From assembly GCA_037501455.1 (NCBI GenBank), contig CM074858.1, forward strand, positions 36,515,001-36,579,000: a DNA stretch of 64,000 nucleotides, given 5' to 3'. The notes beneath the pieces were generated by a model. The model searched no databases. It saw only the letters and a list, made by a program, of their open reading frames with translations, and was not told where the DNA came from. This stretch comes from Lantana camara (Eukaryota > Streptophyta > Magnoliopsida > Lamiales > Verbenaceae). A program made the translations under genes and the position numbers. Below, piece by piece: positions 11,291 through 22,509 of this stretch. Within the stretch, counting starts at the first letter, position 1. Every line of letters begins with the position of its first letter.

Positions 11291-12314
11291 GATGTTGGAA
11301 TGTGGGGGTAAACACGACTTTCTGCATGTTGATGGCATGAAGTGTGCCTTCGTGATGAGGTTTCAAAGGGGATGAGATCAAAAGTGGATCTGAAAAAAAA
11401 AATCCTTTTTTTTTTTATGCATATGCCTCCGTCTGTCATGAAGAAATTCTTTTGCATGTTGATAGTATATAGACTTGTTTATGGCAAAGATCATGCGCCC
11501 GTCTCTCTGATGATGCACACCGGGAATGTTTGCTATAAGAATTTATATAGGGGTGTAGTCAACAATCTGGAAATTTCAGCTGAGTATGATCGTTAGAGTA
11601 TAAAGTTCCCATGATGATGGGACAAGGTTGATCGTTGTACATCTCAAAATTTCCTAGAAAATACGCAGGAAGAAATTGCAAGCAATAAATTTAGATAGCT
11701 CTCCAAATCTATTTGTTTTCATCGACGATTGATATGGTCTACAGTCTTCCCTGCATAAATAAATAAATAAAATATAAACAGAAATTTGTGATCGAGAAGG
11801 TCAAATTCGGGCAAGATGCTAGAAATAGGGGCAGAGCCAATCAGAGTAGACAAAGTTGGATATTCTAGCGCTGTTGAAAAGTTGTTGCCTGAGATTGCAG
11901 CGACCTCCGTTCTGTATGATTGGCACTAATAACGAGCTAAAGTCCCGTAATCAAGATTGGGACTTGATTTGCAGCACATATCCCGTTTGCTGATTTGAGA
12001 GGAATTGAAATCTTAATTTGTTACCTTAATTGAGCCAATACGTTCCTTTTTGGATATTTTAAAAAGAAAAAAAAAGGAAAAAAAAAAAAAAAAAAAAGAA
12101 AAGGGGAAGATATCGCCTATGTCTATTATTACAGTATTGCGTGACTTGTTGCCCTAGAGAGTTTAGCACATCAAAGGTAGCGGTCCAATTCCAGAAAAAT
12201 ATCACGCTAGTTCGGTTCCTTCATGGTGTTCTATTTGATCGGAGCTCCGAAGGGTGTTTGAGTCACTGCGGCTGATCAAGTCTAACCATGGTGATGCAGT
12301 GGGAAAAGCTGTTA
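11291..12314. other. Unassigned sequence between S and T
   Basis: No transposon terminus or known domain was recognised. A plus-strand frame of 84 codons (11342-11596) and the frame continuing from 9007 are the only coding hints; neither resembles a family I know. An A-rich tract runs from 12061 to 12108. It is probably the right flank of the sequence into which S inserted. Confidence 0.35.
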
Positions 12315-14102
12315 TGTAGGACCCTAAACCCCAAAGCACTACATCCCCCGCACTATAGCCCGATCCACATACGAAATGGATAATCCGTACATGAACACGA
12401 CATATAGCGAACGGGTGACAATACAAAAGCAAGCTAGCTAGGCGGGACTACACCCCAATTAACTTAAAACCAAGATATGAAAATTCAAAAAACGGAAGCA
12501 TTATATAACCATTACTTATAGGTACCATATTTACATCAAAAGTATAAGTACCAATAGGTACCAACATTTATCAATACATTATCATCTCCCATATATCATA
12601 CATGTATAAATCTGTAAATGTATCCAAACATGAAAATGGGATGCTAGACTCGGCTGAATGAAAGACCTGACTCGGACTCCCGCCTAGCACGACCATAGGT
12701 ACCTGAAAAGTGAGGTGTCAGTCTACCGAAGACTGAGTGAGGGGCATAAGATATATATATATATAAACACAAGTCACATGCAAATTATAATCTCGGGTAA
12801 AAATTTAGACATAAAAGATATATAAGTTTCAGGAATAAACTATTCTTCGCCCCGAGACTACAATCATCAGGTTTAATATTTCATTTAATCCATTTCAATC
12901 AATACGTGGCCTGGCGAGTGAGGGCAATTCTCCAACCTTTACACCAAACGTGAACAATACATGCTGGCTTATTAATTAATAAGTGATCATGCAATTCAAT
13001 TAGTGCGATCAATTAGCAATTTCATGGCTCCTTCTTCCTCCGGGCGATGGTGGATTTGCAAGGCCCAACCATCCATGACATGGTGCGATCAATTAGCAAT
13101 TAACAACCGTTCCCATAATACACTTGAAGCGGGAAGGGCCGTTCCCAGCTTCTGCAACGTGAATAAGAGAGAAGAAGCAGGGGAAGCACTCGGCAACAAC
13201 AACAACAAAGCAACTCAAAAATCAAGTTTCAATCATCAAATGCAAGTTTTTCTGGGAAACAAGATGTATATATGTTCAAGGTACAATAATATTCCATATA
13301 AAGACTTAAAACATGAAAATCACCAAGAATCAAGAGTTTGAAGTTCATGCACAATTTCATCATTTAAGCTCAAATTTTCCTAGAATTAATTCTTCAATCC
13401 CATTCAAACTCATATATTCATGTATCCATCAACACATAATTCATATACTCCATGAAATCTTAAGCCCTAGCTATCACATAATTCATCAAGAACCATGAAT
13501 CCATGCATACACCCACCTTGGCTGAAAAGAAATGGAGGAAGAAGATGATGATGATGATCAAGCTTCAAAGATTGTATTTTCTTGAAGAAACTTGGATGAA
13601 AATTGACAAAATCCCTTCTTCTTCTTTGAGCTTGTGGTTCGGTGAGAAAGGGAAGCAAGTGTTGGTGAATTTTGGGATGACTATGAACAAAGAAGCATGG
13701 AGAAGAAATATACCGTGATTCACCATTTTTGAAATTTGTGAAAATGCCACAAATTGCAATTTAGTCCCTCAAATGTTTAAGCTATGCAATCTAGGATGAA
13801 TGGTTTGCTACATGATTAATTAAGTCCATGAAATGTTTATGCAATGTAGCCCTTGAAGTTAAAGAAATGATCATGTAAGGACAATTCGACAATTATTTCA
13901 CGTAACACTCATTTTCCAAGTCATGAAATAAATTCTCAAATGATATAAATTCACATAATTCGAATAAATATAATGATATGCAATTTAATAAAATTATGAT
14001 GACAAGTAGAAAATAATAATTTAGAGATTTAAAATAAATTTCTATCGCTCACAAACTCACACGTGGCATGCTTACCTGTTCATCCGGAACCGGGGCGTTA
14101 CA
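12315..14102 (-). repeat. LTR A of element T, with internal deletion
   Basis: It begins tgtaggacccta and ends ggggcgttaca (plus strand). Relative to LTR B it lacks about 790 bp, matching B 19647-20434. At the breakpoint (13083-13101) sits a copy of gtgcgatcaattagcaatt, also present 80 bp away at 13003-13021. A donor-like CAAG/GTGGGT (minus) is at 13516. A CAGTCT/AGACTG stem is at 12719-12735. Most of the palindrome array was lost with the deletion. Confidence 0.88.
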
Positions 14103-14140
14103 ACTCTCCCCCCCTTAAAAGAATCTGGTCCCCAAATTCT
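14103..14140 (-). other. Polypurine tract and stem-loop, first T interior
   Basis: On the minus strand the arms GAATTTGG and CCAGATTC enclose a GGA loop (14120-14140). They are followed by TTTTAAGGGGGGGGAG and LTR A. One arm position is a wobble pair relative to the perfect stem of the second interior. Confidence 0.75.
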
Positions 14141-14175
14141 CTACTTCTGAGAAAATAACTCCGGGTGGAACCGTA

Positions 14176-15474
14176 TCATTTTGTCCTCGGTTTCTCACGT
14201 AGCTTCTTTGGATTTATCACTTCTCCACACACTTTAACCATGGGAATCCTCCGATTTCTTAATTCCTGAAATTTTCTATCCAAGACCTTAACTGGCTTTT
14301 GAACAAATGCTAAGTTCTGTTCCAATTCAACTTCTCCAACGGGGAGAATTGTGGTCTCATCGGGGTAATATTTCCTTAGTTGAGAGACATGAATTACATT
14401 GTGAATCCCCGTAAGACTCGGTGGTAGGTCCAGTCGATAAGCTACTTCACCAATTCTTTCAAGAACCTCGAAAGGACCTAAGTATCGAGGATTAAGTTTT
14501 CCCCCTTTTCCAATCCGAGTGAAACCTTTCCTTGGTGACACCTTCAAGAATACCCAGTCACCAATTTCGAACTCAAGATCTCTTCGGCGAGTATCGGCAT
14601 AGCTCTTTTGCCTGTCTTACGTGGCTTTCATCTGTTGTTGTATCATTTGAACTTTCTCAAACATAGCCTGAACGACCTTGGATGGTTTTTCTAACTTTTC
14701 ACCTTTCTTTACACCTTCCTGTTTCGACCATTTCCATTCTTCCAAGTCGAAAAACAACGGAGAACGACACTTTCTTCCATAAAGAAGTTCATAAGGAGCC
14801 ATCCCGATCGAGGTCTGATTACTGTTATTGTATGCAAATTCAATCAAAGGAAGTTGTTCTTGCCAAGAACTCTGAAAATCCATCGCGCAGGCCCGAAGCA
14901 GATCTTCCAAGTATCTTATTAATCTATCTGACTGACCGTCTATTTGCGGGTGGAATGCTGTGCTAAACTTGAGTCTCGTTCCCAACATTGCCTACAATTC
15001 TTGCCAAAATTTAGATGTGAACCTCGGGTCTCGATCTGAAACTATACTCACCGGAATTCCATGAAGTCGGATAATCTCTCTGTTGTATATTTCCGCTAAC
15101 TTCGAAATTTTATAGGACATCCGGACGGGTAGAAAGTGTGCAGACTTCGTCAATCGATCCACAATTACCCAAATACCATCAAATCCACCTTTCACCTTAG
15201 GTAACCTGGCCACAAAATCCATCGTTACTTGTTCCCACTTCCATTCGGGAATAGGTAACGACTGCAGAAGTCCCGTGGGTTTCTGGTGCTCAGCTTTCAC
15301 TTTCTGACAAGTTAAGTAGTGCTTCACATACTCGGCGACGTCTTTCTTTAGTCCTTTCCACCAATAATAATGTTTCAAGTCCTTATACATTTTATTTCCT
15401 CCCAGGTGGATTGAATAGGCTGACTTGTGAGCTTCTTCAAGCAAGACCCGTTTTAATTCTTCAGGCACAACCAC
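14176..15474 (-). pseudogene. Integrase with chromodomain-like tail, first T interior
   Basis: This integrase would insert element cDNA into chromatin. From 15474: an N-terminal HHCC zinc-binding region in which the first Cys is Tyr (KHYLTCQ), then the DDE core with VDRLTKSAHF and SDRDPRF. The third catalytic residue is changed from Glu to Asp in DGQSDRLI. A TAG at 14989-14991 interrupts the core; the second interior has the same stop. A TAA near 14614 follows MKAT. The tail (from 14547) has the GPFEVLERIGEVAYRLDLP module, NVIHVSQLRKYY, and the chromodomain-like PVKVLDRKFQELRNRRIP, then shifts frame at VKVCGEV where the second copy reads VKVLWRS. Non-functional. Confidence 0.88.
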
Positions 15475-15486
15475 CCTATTTTTAAA

Positions 15487-16959
15487 TCAAAGTGAAGCGG
15501 TCTCATCAAATCCAAAAGGACCTTCCGGATCAGTTCTTGCTTTACTTACCAATTTCTGCACCTCTGAGTCATTATTCTGAGCTTCAAACAATTGGTACTT
15601 CAATTCCGTTTGAATTGTAATATTAGAAACCCGAGCCTTTAAAATAATTGGAGCACTTTCCTTACTTTCCTTTACTTCCAAATTTGATACACTCGCCTTC
15701 CTACTAAGTGCATCGGCGACCACGTTGGCTTTCCCAGGATGGTATTTGATAGTGCAATCATAATCTTCCAACTTTTCCATCCAACGCCGCTACCTCATAT
15801 TCAACTCCTTCTACGTGAATAAATATTGGAGGCTTTTATGGTCGGTAAAAATCTCAAAAGAAGTCCCGTATAAGTAGTGTCTCCGTTACCCGAGTGCAAA
15901 AATCACGGCTGCGAGCTCCAAGTCGTGTGTCGGAGAATTCGTTTCATAATCTTTCAACTTCCGGGAAGCATAAGCGATCACTTTTCCCTTCTGATTCAAT
16001 ACACAACCCAAACCTTCCTTAGAAGCATCGGTATAAACTGTATATTCCTCTGAACCTTCTGGAAGTGGTAACACCGGAGCTGAGACCAATTTTTCTTTCA
16101 AGAAGTTAAAGCTTTGGTCACCCTTTTCATCCCACACAAACTTGACATCTTTCTTTGTCAACCGGGTTAACGGAGCGGCAATCTTAGAAAAATCCTGAAC
16201 AAACCTTCTGTAATATCCGGCCAATCTCAAGAAGCTTCTAACCTCCGAGGCATTCTTTGGTTTCTCCCATTTCAACACGGCCTCAATCTTTGAGGGATCC
16301 ACTTCCAAACCTTTTCCCGAAATCATGTGACCCAAGAAAGATACCCGGTCTATCCAAAATTCATAGTTACTAAACTTTGCAAACAACTGATGTTCCTTTA
16401 GAGTCTGAAGAACGAGCCTGAGATGTCTTGCATGTTCCTCGGCAGATTTAGAGAATACCAAAATATCATCGATGAAAATCACCACAAATTTGTCGAGGAA
16501 AGGCTTGAAAATCCGGTGTATCATATCCATAAAAGCTACAGGAGCATTAGGTAAGCCAAATGGCATGACCACGAACTCATAATACCCGTACCGGGTATTA
16601 AATCCCGTCTTTGGAATATCCTCTGCTCGGATTCGTTGCTGATAATACCCCCGTCTTAGATCAAGTTTCGAATACCCTTCGGAGCCCTGAAGTATGTCAA
16701 ATAATTCCTCAATGTGTGGAAGAGGATACTTGTTCTTGATAGTCATCCGATTCAGGTCCCGATAATCAATTCAAATCCTCAAAGTCCCATCCTTTTTCTT
16801 TACAAATAAAACCGGTGCACCCCAGGGAGAAGAACTCGGGCTGATATACGCAACTTCCAATAATGCATCAAGCTGCACTTTTATTTCCTTTAATTCTGCT
16901 GGAGCCATCCGGTATGGAGTCTTTGAGTAAGGCTCTACATTCGGATATAAATCAATCAC
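15487..16959 (-). pseudogene. Reverse transcriptase and RNase H, first T interior
   Basis: These are the polymerase and RNase H domains that copy element RNA to DNA. From 16959: [13 protein letters not shown] and [16 protein letters not shown], then an in-frame TGA after GTLRI. A long frame (16746-15886) has [13 protein letters not shown], the [21 protein letters not shown] block and the catalytic [10 protein letters not shown]. RNase H follows with [11 protein letters not shown] and ELAAVIF. Between 15885 and 15781 three stops fall around [11 protein letters not shown]. The frame reopens at 15780 with [16 protein letters not shown], holding a last catalytic Asp. RT and RNase H active-site residues survive, but at least four stops interrupt the chain. 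Confidence 0.88.
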
Positions 16960-16971
16960 GAACTCAATTTC

Positions 16972-17552
16972 TTATTCAGGAGGCAAAGAATCCAACTTTT
17001 TTGGAAAGACTTCGGGAAATTTCTTCACCACCTCAGTGTCCTCCAACTTTACCTGATCCTTGGGCTTATTTAAAATGTAAGCAATGAATCCTGTAGCCCC
17101 ATCCTTAACCAATTTCTTAGCCTCGACAAAAGAAAGTAGAGGTACTGTCTTCGAAGTCCCACCTGTAGCAACTTCTGAACCCAACTGTATTTTCTCTGCC
17201 CGACAATGCACCGTAGCACAATGCCTGTATAACCAATCCATCCCCAGAATAGATCCATATTTCCCCATCGGCATAACAATGAAATCTGTCAGAAATTCTC
17301 GACCCTCAATCTTCACTGAAACATCCCTGTATACCTGATCCATCTCTCTTCTACTACCAAAGGAGAACTAACCAAAAAACGCACAGAAGAACATACAACA
17401 GGTAAAGATAAAGTAATAGGAATAGAATGCACAAGAAAGGAGTGTGTAGCTCTTGGATCAAATAAGGTATGGATGTTTGTGCCATGTATGCATATAGTAC
17501 CTTCAATAACTGCGGCAGGGTAGATCTCTGCATCCTGCTCCTCTCCAGCCAA
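16972..17552 (-). pseudogene. Aspartic protease region, first T interior
   Basis: This retropepsin-like domain would cleave the polyprotein. From 17552 it reads AAVIEGTICIHG then LFDPRATHSFL, where family members have D(S/T)GATHSF. Ser and Gly of the catalytic triad motif are replaced by Pro and Arg, so the site is dead. The frame shifts near 17340 and continues with the flap-side part YGSILGMDWLYRH. This leads to the linker KKFPEVFPKKLDSLPPE that precedes RT in this lineage. A TAA after LPPE separates it from RT. Confidence 0.85.
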
Positions 17553-17593
17553 CGCATAAGCCCGAGTGGTCTCTGACCCTCAGGTGGTGGATC

Positions 17594-18628
17594 CTAGCGA
17601 TCCGGACAACCATCTACTCGGTGCTCGTTACTCCCACAAATCAAACATAGCCCCAACCGATGTCTGCAGTTATCATAAGTGTGTGTAGGTAATCCACAAT
17701 ATCTACAGCCCGGTTTCTGAGGTAGCGGTGGTAAAGCAGGTACCCGTGGAGCCTTTTGAACCGGTCCCGCTGCTTTAAACTTTTTTCCTGGCCCTTTCTG
17801 TGCCGGTGGTGCAGAGTAAGGCATAGGCCTCTTTCCGGAGCTCGATCCCTGTCCTGAGCCTGAACCTGAAGCCTATCCAGTACGAGGAATAGGCCTTCGT
17901 GCATTTACTGAATCCTCAACCTTCAAAGCTTTAGTGGTAGCCTTAGCCCAGGTACTTGTATTAACAACTTCCAAAGCAACCTGTATATCTGTCCGAAGTC
18001 CCTGTACAAACTGCATTGCCTTGTGGAAGTCATCACTCGCTATATTAGGTACATAGTGAGATAATCTCTCAAACTCCGCAATGTACTCAACAACAAATCT
18101 TCCTCCCTGCTTGAGCTCAGTGAACTCCCTCAACCTGCGGGTGCGAGAAGCTGGTGGAATGAATTTGTTCCTGAACTCCCTGGCAAATACCTCCGAAGTA
18201 ATGGCCTCTCCAGCAGCCTGTAACACAATCTGGGTACTCTCCCACCAGGAGTAAGCCTCACCCTGAATCAAAGTGATAGTGCAACGAGCTTTCTCCCGAG
18301 TGTCACAAGGAATAAGCTCCAAGATCCTTTCCACTTCCTTGAGCCACATTTCTGCCTGAATATCATTGCCCTTATAGAATTTAGGAGGATGCTGGTTCTG
18401 AAACTCCCAGAGTATGGTAGAAATAGGGTTCTCCGGTGGTGTTGGTGGCGCCGGTGGTGCTGAAGGCACATGATCTCGAAGCCTCTGATCAATAAAACCC
18501 ACCACTGCATTCATGAAATCCTGTGGCTGAGCAGGAGGGGGTGGAGGTGGAGAAGCATGAGGAGCATGCTCATGAAGATGTCCCCTATGCTCTGGGGTAT
18601 GCTCCCGACGAGCTCTACCTCGAGGCAT
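17594..18628 (-). pseudogene. gag of element T, one internal stop
   Basis: Gag begins at Met 18628 with a basic MPRGRARREH start and a proline-rich stretch. A Retrotrans_gag core follows (QHPPKFYKGNDIQAEMWLKE, GEAYSWWEST, FRNKFIPPASRTRRL, MQFVQGLRTDIQVAL). A TAG just below 17876 interrupts it. The same frame reopens (17824) with two zinc knuckles, CRYCGLPTHTYDNC and CLICGSNEHRVDGC, all ligands intact, ending at 17594. It is close to the S gag along its length, so S is a relative of this family. Apart from the one stop the gene is well preserved. Confidence 0.88.
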
Positions 18629-18855
18629 CCTGAAATTAGATCACTGTACATGGATGGTTGATTAATAAATGCGAATGAGTGCAATTACTTCCATAAAATA
18701 AAAAATCACATACTTCAAGAAATCAATTAGTTCAATCATTTGAAGAATTCAAGTAAATCACGTAATTCAAATAGATGCAGGACTCCCAAGTAACAATTAA
18801 TCCTATGCCGTGCGACCTAGACTCAAGAGATACGACACTAGAACCTCGGTTTTGC

Positions 18856-18873
18856 AACCGGGCTCTGATACCA
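18856..18873 (-). other. Primer-binding site of T
   Basis: TGGTATCAGAGCCCGGTT on the minus strand, just inside LTR B, is an initiator Met-tRNA complement identical to that of S. Confidence 0.9.
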
Positions 18874-18881
18874 CCTTAAGA

Positions 18882-21442
18882 TGTAGCACCCTAAACCCCA
18901 AAGCACTAAATCCCCCACACTATAGCCCGATCCACAAACGAAATGTATAATCCGTACATGAACCGACATATAGCGAACGGGTGACAATACAAAAGCAAGC
19001 TAGCTAGGTGGGACTACACCCCAATTAACTGAAAACCAAGATATGAAAATTCAAAAAGCGGAAGAATTATATAACCATTACTTATACGTACCATATTTAC
19101 ATCAAAGGTATAAGTACTAATAGGTACCAACATTTATCAATACATTATCATCTCCCATATATCATACATGTATAAATCTGTAAATGTATCAAAACATGAA
19201 AATATGATGCTAGACTCGGCTGAATGAAAGACCTGACTCGGACTCCCGCCTAGCACGACCATAAGTACCTGAAAAGTGAGGTGTCAATCTACCGAAGACT
19301 GAGTGAGGGGCATAAGATATATATATAAACACAAGTCACATGCAAATTATAATCTCGGGTAAAGATTTAGACATAAAAGATATATAAGTTTCAGGAATAA
19401 ACTATTCTTCGCCCGAGACTACAATCATCAAGTTTAATATTTCATTTAATCCATTTCACTCAATACGTGGCCCGGCGAGTAAGGGCAATTCTCCAACCTT
19501 TACACCAAACGTGAACAATACATGCTGGCTTATTAATTAATACGTGATCATGCAATTCAATTAGTGCGATCAATTAGCAATTTCATGACTCCTTCTTCCT
19601 CCGGGCGATGGTGGGTTTGCAAGGCCCAACCATCCATGCCATGGTGTACGTCGGGAACATGACTCCCACGCACGGAACTCCTTCCACCACCAAACCTCCT
19701 GGTAGCTTCAGGGGTGATCCCAAAGTGGTGAGGATAGCGCAAGAGTTACCCGTCAACCCTTGCTTTCCCGGTTGGCTCAAGACACTACCCTCGGGCCCAA
19801 GTGTAAATCATGGTACTCGCCAAAACATACTTGAATCATGAACAATCATGGCTTGCTTGCTTGAAATGGTTTATATTTTGGAAATCGTTCATAATTATAA
19901 TAGGTTTTGGCTGAAAACTCACATAAAGGTCGTAAGGGTTCTATATAACTAGAACAAAACCTCACCTGTGTGACATACGACAATGATATACTCTAGGGAG
20001 CCTGCTCCTCGTCTAGGCCTCGTGATCTGTGCAAACACGACATGTATACGTGAGACTTCACTCAAAATGGACCAAATATGACGAACTGCAAAAATGCAAC
20101 GAGATGACGAGCAATGTACAATGTGGCATGAAAATATCTTGTTTTAGCATGTAATCAATCATATAATAGCAATTTGGGATCAAAGAAATCATTGGATAAA
20201 AATCTCAAAACCCAATTTTTATGCAATAGGTTTTGTTATGTCGCAGGCCTGGGAACGGCCGTTCCAGCCCTCAGTGTAAAATGGTAAGGGCCGTTCCCAT
20301 GCCTCCCCAAAACGTCCCTTCGTTTTATAAAATCAAAAGGTGCGTTTAGCTGGGAACGGCCCTTCCGACTAGCAGGCCAAAATGGGAACGACCGTTCTCA
20401 TGTTCGCTCGCCAACCTTGATTCAAAAGCGTGTGAACAACCATTCCCATAATACACTTGAAGCGCAAAGGGCCGTTCCCAGCTTCAAAACAGAGCAGAAG
20501 CTGGGATGCTCTCGGCAACAACAACAAAGCAACTCAAAAATCAAGTTTCAATCATCAAATGCAAGTTTTTCTGGGAAACAAGATGTATATATGTTCAAGG
20601 TACAATAATATTCCACATAAACACTTAAAATATGAAAATCACCAAGAATCAAGAGTTTCAAGTTCATGCACAATTTCATCATTTAAGCTCAAATTTTCCT
20701 AGAATTAATGCTTTAATCCCATTCAAACTCACATATTCATGTATCCATCAACACATAATTCATTTACTCCATGAAATCTTAAACCCTAGCTATCACATAA
20801 TTCATCAAGAACCATGAATCCATGCATACACCTACCTTGAATGAAAAGAAATGGAGGAAGAAGATGATGATGATGATGATCAAGCTTCAAAGCTTGGATT
20901 TTCTTGAAGAAACTTGGATGATAATTGGCAAAATCCCTTCTTCTTCTTTGAGCTTGTGGTTCGGTGAGAAAGGGAAGCAAGTGTTGGAGAATTTTGGGAT
21001 GACACTGAACAAAGAAGCATGGAGAAGAAATATACTGTGATTTACCATTTTTGAAATTTGTGAAAATGCCACAAATTGCAATTTAGTCCCTCAAATGTTC
21101 AAGCTATGCAGTCAAGGATGAATGGTTTGCTACATGATTAATTAAGTCCATGAAATATTTATGCAATTTAGTCCTTGAAGTTAAAGAAATGATCATGTAA
21201 GGACAATTGGACAATTAAATCCCTTCCGGCAATTATTTCACGAAACACTCATTTTCCAAGTCATGAAATAAATTCTCAAATGATATAAATTCACGTAATT
21301 CGCATAAATATAATGATATGCAATTTAATAAAATTATGATGGCAAGTAGAAAATAATAATTTAGAGATTTAAAATAAATTTCTATCGCTCACAAACTCAC
21401 ACGTGGCGTGCTTACCTGTTCATTTGGAACTGGGGCGTTACA
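18882..21442 (-). repeat. LTR B of element T, shared by the two interiors
   Basis: This is the full-length 2561-bp LTR, from tgtagcacccta to ggggcgttaca (plus strand). On the minus strand it carries a donor-like CAAG/GTAGGT at 20835, the palindrome array at 20251-20479, an imperfect CAGTC-type stem near 19283-19301 and an acceptor-like TTTTCAG at 19269 followed by GCTAGGCGGG. The implied intron is about 1.57 kb. A polypurine tract abuts its right side (second interior) and a PBS abuts its left side (first interior). Confidence 0.88.
20251..20479 (-). repeat. Palindrome array, T type (6 copies)
   Basis: Copies of GGGAACGGCCGTTCC and near variants lie at about 20251-20265, 20286-20298, 20352-20366, 20384-20399, 20432-20447 and 20465-20479. 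The array starts about 356 bp downstream (minus sense) of the donor-like site at 20835. Several arms carry paired or tolerated changes, such as GGAACGGCCCTTCC. Confidence 0.82.
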
Positions 21443-21480
21443 ACTCTCCCCCCATTAAAAGAATCTGGTCCCCAGATTCT
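21443..21480 (-). other. Polypurine tract and stem-loop, second T interior
   Basis: On the minus strand GAATCTGG and CCAGATTC pair perfectly around a GGA loop (21460-21480). They are followed by TTTTAATGGGGGGAG and LTR B. Confidence 0.78.
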
Positions 21481-22509
21481 CTACTCCTGAGAAAACAACT
21501 CCGGGTGGAACCGTTTTATTTTATCCTCGGTTTCCCACATAGCTTCTTCGGATTTATCACTTCTCCATAACACTTTAACCATGGGAATCCTGCAGTTTCT
21601 TAATTCCTGATATTTTCTATCCAAGACCTTAACCGGCTTTTGAACAAATGTCAAGTTTGGTTCCAATTCAACTTCTTCAACGGGGAGAATTGTGGTCTCA
21701 TCGGGGTAATATTTCCTTAGTTGAGAGACATGAAATACATTGTGAATCCCCGTAAGATTCGGTGGTAGGTCCAGTCGATAAGCTACTTCACCAATTCTTT
21801 CAAGAACCTCGGAAGGACCTATGTATCGAGGATTAAGTTTTCCCCCTTTTCCAATCCGAGTGAAACCTTTCCTTGGTGACACCTTCAAGAATACCCGGTC
21901 ACCAACTTCGAACTCAAGATCTCTTCGGCAAGTATCGGCATAGCTCTTTTGCCTGTCTTGCGTGGCTTTCATCCGTTGTTGTATCATTTGAACTTTCTCA
22001 ATCATAGCCTGAACGACCTTGGAAGGTTTTTCTAACTTTTCACCTTTCTTTACACCTTCCTGTTTCGACCATTTCCATTCTTCCAAGTCGAAAAACAACG
22101 GAGAATGACACTTTCTTCCATAAAGAAGTTCATAAGGAGCCATCCCGATCGAAGCCTGATTGCTGTTATTATATGCAAATTCAATCAAAGGAAGTTGTTC
22201 TTGCCAAAAACTCTGAAAATCCATCGCGCAAGCCTAAAGCAGATCTTCCAAGTATCTTATTAATCTTTCTGACTGACCGTCTATTTACGGGTGGAATGTT
22301 GTGCTAAACTTGAGTCTCGTTCCCAACATTGCCTACAATTCTTGCCACAATTTAGATGTGATCCTCGGGTCTCGATCTGAAACTATACTCACCGGAATTC
22401 CATGAAGTCAGATAATCTCTCTGTTGTATATTTCCGCTAACTTCGGAATTTTATAGGACATCCGGATCGGTAGAAAGTGTGCAGACTTCGTCAATCGATC
22501 CACAATTAC
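21481..22509 (-). pseudogene. Integrase core and chromodomain-like tail, second T interior
   Basis: This is the C-terminal half of integrase. A 247-residue frame (22224-21481) covers the end of the core, the GPSEVLERIGEVAYRLDLP module and a complete chromodomain-like tail (PVKVLDRKYQELRNCRIP, then VKVLWRSDKSEEAMWE). Here the catalytic Glu of DGQSERLI is kept, unlike the first copy. A TAA two codons before IDGQS and the shared TAG in the preceding QEL*AML context break the frame. The two T interiors thus carry partly complementary damage. Confidence 0.85.

Noticed and set aside
12061..12108. Poly(A) tail of a LINE or SINE
   Set aside because: The A-rich run is interrupted by G, and no reverse-transcriptase or SINE-like sequence and no flanking duplication is visible upstream.
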